64,000 bases of DNA from Psococerastis gibbosa (taxonomy: Eukaryota; Arthropoda; Insecta; Psocodea; Psocidae): assembly GCA_963971405.1 (NCBI GenBank), contig OZ020487.1:43435039-43499038 (forward strand), read 5' to 3'. The notes under the pieces were generated by a model. The model ran no database searches. It saw only the letters and a list, made by a program, of their open reading frames with translations, and had not been told where the DNA came from. Shown here piece after piece: positions 53,301 through 62,300 of the stretch (position 1 is the stretch's first letter; every line of letters begins with the position of its first letter). A program made the translations under genes and the position numbers.

Positions 53301-56300
53301 CTGAGATGTAATGCACCTATACGATTATGTTAACAAGGCGAAACAGTAAACATAATTATTATCAACAGTAATAGTAGATGACAGTGTTGCACAGTGTTTA
53401 GTATGTACAGCTAGTGCTTTCATATTTTTGAACGGAAAGTCATCACAAAACTGTTTGTTTTTACAAAAGATTTATAAATGCCGGCTCTTATCTTTGCACC
53501 AACGCAAAAGAATAAGTTATTCAGGAATAATTGTTTTATAAATGCTAAATTAATCTATTCATCCCAATCAATATAATAAATTGATTCACCCAAATAAAAT
53601 GAACATCTGAAAAGGGCAAATATGTCTGTCAACAAGGATTAAATCCTAATTGCTAAACATAGGCGTACAATATATTATTGGGCCTCGCAACATGCAGAAA
53701 CAATTTACATGCGGTTGTTTCTTCTTGAGATCACCAGTGGCGGAGCGAGTGTAATGCTTGCAAATATTTATTTAAGTTTAAAAAAAAAAGATAACACGCA
53801 TCATTTTATGCAGCATGTTCTATCTTTTTAAAAAGTGAAAAATGTGAATACAATAAAGAAAACATTTGAATTCTAACATGACGAGTTTCTTAATTTTCTT
53901 AGAATGCGTTGATAACATCATGTTCATACAATCTTATTTGCTTGCGGCTTCCTATAGATTTACACGAAGCTCTTAATACATTCTAAGGATTTTTTGAGTG
54001 TAATGCGGAATAGCACGCCTTACATGCAGGCTCCGCCGCTGGAGATCGGCTCTGCTTACTAGTGTGACAACTCTGGGTTAGTAAAACCTGAGGGTTCAGA
54101 AACTTATCCCTTTATGTTGGTATAGTCTTAAAGGGGAATAATTACTCTAATAACACTTGCTTATCAGCGTGCGGAGCAGAAACTTCACAGCGACGTTGCT
54201 CAGGAACTGTTTTCCAGACGCGCGCCAACTGTACCATGGCACTAGCATCCATCAGTCCATAGCCAAAGGAATGACTCACTGAAACAAACGTTAAATTAAC
54301 AAATTAAAGAGAGGCTGACTTATGTGTAATGAATAATTTAAAACAAGTTTTCGCAGTTAATATCCCTGAAATACCTCTGAAATATATAAGCTGTTTTTAC
54401 TTAAAAGAAACCCAATAAAGTGCATTAGAGATTTTTTTAGAATATACTTAGTAGTAAATGTAAATCAATCGGTTATTCCATATGAATACTTTTTGTGTTG
54501 GGTACCTACCTATTAACTTACAAATTGCAATGATATTGCATAGGCCTAGTTTCTATTTAATTTGCACGTGCACCATTTATTTATATCCTCTATTATATTG
54601 AATACAGTAGCAGAAGAGTAAACGTTTTACGCGCCAAATTTTAATTTTATGATAATTATTTTCAACATTTTGAGAAAAGTTGCATTTTTAATGAATTTCA
54701 TTTGACCCCTTTCATATCTTTGCGGCTGTAAAATGAGGAATAAATTAATTTTGTCAAAATTCCTTGTTTACAAAATATTTTGAAATCTCCCCCTAAGGCG
54801 GCTATTCCACTTGTCAATAATTAATCCGTCATTATTGTTTCAATAATTGGTGAGATTTTTTTTACTCTATATAAAAACAAAAACCACATCAATTATTGAT
54901 CCACAAATGACAGAATATTGACAAGTGGCCTTAAGGCCCGGTACAGCCGGACGATTACCAACGCCTTTTTCCATTGTAGCCGTAGGGCTAGTAGAAGGTC
55001 TTGTCGATTTTCTGACGATTTCAGAAGCTGGCGTGAAGCCGACCGGACGATAGCGCACAGTTTCCCCCTGGACCCGACAAATCATAAAATTCTTCTGGAG
55101 TAGACTCTGTGGGTTTACACCTTTCACCAATTCCTACAGCTATATTGGAAAAGACGCCAACAAATCGCGACTGTGTCGTCCGTGTGTACAGGGTCTAAAT
55201 TTTTTTTTAATTAAAAAAAAGGTTAATCGCATACAAACAATTCAATAAATGACCTCTTCAGTAGCCTCTTGTAGGTTATTACCTGTGTTGAGTTACGACA
55301 TATCTCCGATCGCATGGAGTGTAGAGACTCGCACAAGTACAAGCACGCTACCACCTGGCCATCGAAGTCGAAGTTAAACCTACCGTTTCGTCCAACCCCG
55401 TTGACCTTCCAGTCGTTGGATTTTAAGTTGATAGGCCTTGCAGTACGTACAACAATGTGCTGCATATCGCGCCACGTCAGAGCACGGTTGGCTTCTAACG
55501 CTAATGCGCAAATGCCTGCGGCTAGAGGTGCCGAGGCTGATGTGCCTGTGTGACCGCTGGTACACTGATGATGGAGATCAGTCGTCACAATCTGAAACAC
55601 GACAAACGGTTGCTACACTCGGTTAAATAATGCCTCTGTGGTAAGTAGCGCTGCTATAAAAGAGAAACGAAGGATATACATACTATTGTTACCGTAAAAA
55701 TGGGAGAATGAGGACGCATAGGCGAATTGGAACAAAACTTCTTTGATAGATTTGAGGCCAAAACACAGTTTTCATCTAGGCGAAACTTTATTAATTTGTT
55801 TTAGTTTCGTTGTAGTATCCTCCTTTGTTTCTTTCGTTGCGATCCTTCAGTGCAGTCCCATGAAAATCTGAATTTTGGCCTCAAATTTAACAGCGACCTT
55901 TTGCCTTGATTCACCCATAAGTCCCTATTAACACGTCTTCGCGGTACCTTCATATGTCGCTCCTTAATTTTTCCAACTGTTCTAACTACAAAATGATAAT
56001 TTTAAGGTTTTTCCAGTGGTTTTAATTCTTTATTTCCTACACTTCAGAGATACGGAACCTATTTGGAAGTCTCGAGAACAGCGCAGGGCAGAGACGAATG
56101 GAAAAGAAGATGGAAATATTTACTGCAAACCAATCAATAGACTAAAAAAGAATAAGCAAGTACCGGTATGGAACCGAAGGCAACAACTATACCATTTTGA
56201 AAAATATTGATAATCTAATGAAAGAAATCGCATAAAATATTGGCATACTATAAGTACGCAGCTTGCCCCAGAGAGGAGCCCTTTGACTATATCAAGACAG

Positions 56301-59300
56301 GATAGCCTAGCTGGGTTTGCTGATATTACCATCACTACGCTGCGTGCCATACACTCATCCATGTTGTAACAAAAACTGACCTGTCTTTCTCCAGAGGAGC
56401 CACTACTGTACGTAGTCGCCAAAGTCGAACTACAAGCCTCCGAGTACCAAGGGACCAGCCCCTGTTCGGTGGCACTACTGATCGAAAGCGTCCATATGGA
56501 GTTGGTGTAACCGTCGCAGTTGCAGTTGTCGTGGTCGCGGCCACCATTGCCCGACGCCCACACGAAGATGGAGCCCTTGCCCTGCCGCCCCTTCGTCACG
56601 CCCTCGATGAACGCTCGGGTCGCCAGCTCGCCAGGACCATCAACAGTCTTGCCGTCATCGTCGGGTCCCCATGACGCGCTGTAAATGTCGATGTGCTGTG
56701 GGTTTAAGCTGAGCGACCGAGCTTCCACTGCGTCCGTCACATCACCGTCCAACATTCTCACACCTGTAAGTAATTAAAAAGATTAGTGACGTTTGAACAA
56801 TTACCCGTCCTTTTTTCACGCCCTAGCTCGATGATAGAAGGCACAATCGAAGGCACCAATGCAAGAGGGCGACCAAGGAAGGCGCACGCAGAAGACCCCA
56901 AGAAAGATTTGAGATGCGGAACCTACTTGGAACTCAAGAGAACGGCCAAGCCAGGGAGGAGTGGAGAAGGAGGTGGAATGATTTACTGCAAACCAATCGT
57001 TAGATTGCAACTAAAGAAGAAGAAGCTCGATGAACCCTCGGGTTGCCAACCCACTAGGATCATCGACGGTCTTGCCGTCATTGGTAAGACCCCAAGAACA
57101 CGCTGTAGATGTCTACGTGTAGTGGGTTCATCACAATAGCGTTAGAACCGCCTCCTCATCGCTTCATGGAGGAACCTTGTACGCCCTGGTCACCAATTAG
57201 CCAAGACCCTGCACTTATTCGGATCCTTAAGACAAAAGTAAATTAAAACTAGTTTGATTTTAATAGCCCACTTAGGCACTTAGTCACATTGTGTCAATAT
57301 CAGTATCAGGTGAGTACCACAGAATACCATAACATTTTATATCGTAAGAACGCTTACTCAATGATAATATTGGGTTGGAGGTACCAACTTAAAAAAACCT
57401 ATTGGGTTGGCACACCTGTTTACGATCTCCTAACATTTGGCGCTTTTTTTTTAAATTTTGCTAGCCCGCTGGGGCTACCCTGCTCGCACACTCTTCTTTT
57501 CTATTTTCTATTATTATTATTAAATATCACCAGGGGCGTAAAGTTGGGGTGGGGGGTCCAACTTGCCCCTCCCCAGCCTCGTGTAATGGAAGACGTGGTT
57601 CATGTCTCTCCGGGCCCCTTTGCAACAATATGAATATAAGCTTTGTAAAATCTACAACTATACTTTACTACTATTAAAATGCGTAAAACTCTACTATTTT
57701 GCACTTATATCATCAATTTTTCCTTATCCTGCCTGATGACGTCATATGGTATACTTAGTTTTGTCCCCGCCATCATTCTAAAACTTTAGGCCTCTGAATA
57801 TTACTAACAAAATATATTATAATATGACTTCTCATGCGAATATGAAAGAGAACCCCTTTTGACCTGAAATTCCCAAATTGAGGTTCAAAGTCGAAAATCG
57901 ATGTAAATATTTATTGCAGAGCTAGAAAAAATATCATAGCCATTAAAAGTAATATACTTCGACATTTTTATGCATGATAGCCTATTTATGTACCCGTGAC
58001 TAACACCCATTGGCCACAATTTCGAGATTTTTTTTTTTTTTACAAATAGCCAGAATTTAAAAAAAAGAATTAAATGCAAGGCTGCAGAAGGTTTTATAAT
58101 AGTGAAACTCGCATACAGAAATTATACTGTAGGTTCGTTCATCCAATGTACAGCACAGTTCGTTGCTTATTATTTTAATACAGGTCGCTGAGTTTATAGC
58201 AGTTACCTTAATCAAAATAAAATAAACACATTTAATAACATTACACTCGCAACAAAATGTTACAAAGGTAAACAGTTGCGGGAATCAGAGGCGGAATTGA
58301 AACGACAGTTGATTTCATGCTAACTTTTCCTGCAAATTGAACAAACACATCACGTCCCCCGTATCCAGCCAATCAAAATTCCTGGCGAGCACAACTTCAT
58401 CCAATCAGAGGAGACCGAGAGATTACATTTTATGAAATCACACAATTTATTTCACTGCAAAGGGAAACAGCCTGCAGAAAATCTGACAAAGTCACGGAAA
58501 CTGCGTTCATAAACGGTTTCAAAGTTTCCATTTAGGTAGGCTAATACTAAAATAAATGTTTTAACTGAGTAATATACTGTACAGAAAACAGGCTTTATGT
58601 GTACAAACAAATATAACCATAGACTTATTTCAGGCAACAAATGAATTATAACTGTACATAACCCGAGTCAAATATGATATTCGAGAAGAAAGGCGCTCAT
58701 AACAAAACCAAACTAAATACATTGACTATTTGATGATTCATACCTATATTTTCATGTCTACTGTAATATGTTTATAGGTAATTGTTGTACAATATATTTT
58801 ATTATTATTTATTTATTTATAAAGCATTATACACAAATTACAACATAATAGGAACGGTGATAATGTGATATAAGCCGATTCAGGTATTCTGCGTTCATAT
58901 CCAGCTACGTAAATGCCCGTGTTGTATGCAAATGGAGAATAGAGGGAAATACGCTTTTCCCCATACTTAGAAATATTTAAAGAAGACCTACCCTGACCCC
59001 AAATGGCCCTCATCTAACACTGTCATCTAAGGTAAACTGACAAAGCCGCATCTAGTAGTGAGAGATCCAACTTTTTTCCCTAAAAGAATATATCCTTTAA
59101 AATTTACTACATATTGAAGTCACTTGGCTAAATCAGCAATAAGCTTGTCTCAGCCTGTCCATTATAGCTTGCAGCCGCTGTAGATTGACAGTGAGGTATA
59201 GTAGAGTATAGGACATAGTTGTATGCATGGCAGTGCTTTGGGATAGAGAAGCTCGAAATTTAAACATGAACCGAAATTTAACCCTAGGACAATTATTTAC

Positions 59301-62300
59301 CGAGGAATTATTACAGTACATATCCTAATTGATAAAGGGGAAAGCATGAACGAGTTCACTCGTGCGGGATTATTTAAGAAAGAATTCTTTCAGGTTAAGC
59401 TCACAGGACCGACGCCTCTGAAAAACGAGGAAAAACTAGTGCAGAAGAAAGACAGGCCGCCAAAGAACCTAACTAGTGCAGAAGAAAGACAGGCCGCCAA
59501 AGAACCTAACTAGTGCAGAAGAAAGACAGGCCGCCAAAGAACCTAACTAGTGCAGAAGAAAGACAGGCCGCCAAAGAACCTAACTAGTGCAGAAGAAAGA
59601 CAGGCCGCCAAAGAACCTAACTAGTGCAGAAGAAAGACAGGCCGCCAAAGAACCTAACTAGTGCAGAAGAAAGACAGGCCGCCAAAGAACCTGACTAGTG
59701 CAGAAGAAAGACAGGCCGCCAAAGAACCTAACTAGTGCAGAAGAAAGACAGGGCGCCAAAGAACCTAACTAGTGCAGAAGAAAGACAGGCCGCCAAAGAA
59801 CCTAACTAGTGCAGAAGAAAGACAGGCCGCCAAAGAACCTAACTAGTGCAGAAGAAAGACAGGGCGCCAAAGAACCTAACTAGTGCAGAAGAAAGACAGG
59901 CCGCCAAAGAACCTAACTAGTGCAGAAGAAAGACAGGCCGCCAAAGAACCTAACTAGTGCAGAAGAAAGACAGGCCGCCAAAGAACCTAACTAGTGCAGA
60001 AGAAAGACAGGCCGCCAAAGAACCTAACTAGTGCAGAAGAAAGACAGGGCGCCAAAGAACCTAACTAGTGCAGAAGAAAGACAGGCCGCCAAAGAACCTA
60101 ACTAGTGCAGAAGAAAGACAGGCCGCCAAAGAACCTAACTAGTGCAGAAGAAAGACAGGGCGCCAAAGAACTTAACTAGACTTAACAAAGAACCTACCCA
60201 GCAGATACCAGTCAGTGGTGGAATTTAGGTTAACTATGACTAATTGACTACCTTCAAAAACATCTTCACCGTATAGGTGTAGCAGCGGAGCCTTTCTGCC
60301 CTTTATGCGACACCCGGGAAGAGATGGACGGAAAACCCCGTAAGACTCTACTAATTGATTTTCTATTAAAAATCGGTTTGTGATTTTATTTGAAATTATT
60401 GCAACTATTAGATAGGAAATAGAGGATGTAATAATTAGTAAGATTAAAATAGAGTGATCATGAAAAAAGTTTAATTGTGTGCCCGGCTCTCGTCAGTAGC
60501 AGAGGCTCACCAGATTATGTGTTGTATTGGGCAGCAAGAAAGCTGATGGCGAAAGCCTAATGCTATGGCGTAATTAAAAAAAAAATTGTAAATTTGTTAC
60601 AGGTCTAGAGACTTTAATTGTGCATTTGTAATTTCAAAAAATATATACAAATATGAAAATGGTCAATGTTGGGACAGTCATTTTTAGCGTTTTAGTAATG
60701 AAGATACAGAATAAACTCGAAAAAGCGTCAGCTGCAATCAGAGAACCCATTCTCTAATTATTCCCCCGGTGAGACTTTATCTCGCCATACGCGCGGTATA
60801 AAAAAAAATCAGTTTTATTAAAACGGTTGTCTTTTTTTTACCTCCACTTTTTATTTTCTTCATCCCTACGTTATTAATACTCACTTATTTTCCTCAATAA
60901 TAGAACCAATTACTATTTGGAGAGTTTGCACTAATAAGGAAAAACTAAAACGTCGTCTTGAAAATAGCTGAGCTTTTGAGTAATGCCTTATGGTCTCAGA
61001 GGCGAAGACGCGAAAATATCTAATCTGTACCTCCTCGTGGTGGAGATGGAAGCGTAGCGATGTGCAGGGCACTCTTTTGTCCTGGGGCTGAAAAACTGGC
61101 CCCGAAGGCGGAGGAACTCAAGGAATAGCCTAATATATTGTATGTATTAGGCTATATATACAATATTAAAAATTTATATGAAAGGAAAAGCGAATTTTCC
61201 TTTATTCTCCATATTTATGCAGCGCGGGTATTTCCATGGGTTCAAATGGGTGCACAATACGTAAATCAACAATAAAAAGCTAATACGCAGCAGAAGAAAG
61301 TTGGAATTCAAAAACGTAATAAAATGTATTCATGCAATACACAGGATCCAAATTATAAACGCATATTTGCATGATAAAAAGGAACTCATGCATAATAATA
61401 ATCGCAAAAAATTCTTTCATCCAACTTCATTTTCGCATAAATTACCTAATCACAAATGAATTAAAATGTATGAAAACCCCCTCACAATATATTAGTCAAC
61501 TAATCCAATTTTATATTAAGCGAGTTTTTGTTTTAAACTCGATTGTTCCACGAGACTATATTCATGCCATATTAATTAAACATCTCTTTGGCTGGACTAA
61601 TTAAACTAAAACAACGTAGCCATTGACATTCAAATTATGCTACTGGTTCCATATAATAAACTTTTGACATGAACGCATTGTATAGGCTCAATAGGCGGGG
61701 ATTCCACCGACCGGCTAGTGCTAAATACAAAAACGGTGACGTGGTAGCAGACATTCAAGACATAGGCGGGGTTTCCACCGACCTCGCATTGCAGAATGCA
61801 AATGACATTGACGGAATTTAGAATTTTTCTTTTTTTAGTAATCTATTAAAATGTTTGTACTTAACATATCCCATGACGCCATTTTTTAATTTTAGTTTGT
61901 TTGTTTGTGATTTTACTGTACGATCATTGATCAATTTTAACTATGGCATAGAGGAAAACAAACATTTCCGTCAATGCCACTTGCATTCTGCAATGCGAGG
62001 TCGGTGGAAACACCGCCTAAGTCTTGAATGTCTGTTACCACGTCACCGTATTTGTATTTAGCCCCAGCCGGTCGGTGGAATCCCCGCCTTACAGGAAGGT
62101 ATGCATTATAATGTATGATACTTTATGCACCGCTATCACAATGAATTAGCAGCAAAAAATAAAAATGCTGTGAACTTGAATAGAAAAATTCTTCATTTTC
62201 TTCATTTGTGCATTGAAAAATGATGAGATTTTTGTTTTAAGGAGACTATTATGTAGATACTTAACTTATCTATTATAAATTAAGTTATAATATGGTAGCA

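Noticed and set aside
59434..60173. Coding tandem-repeat protein or CRISPR-like array
   Set aside because: 37-bp direct repeats have no spacers, change frame each unit and contain TAG in every frame.
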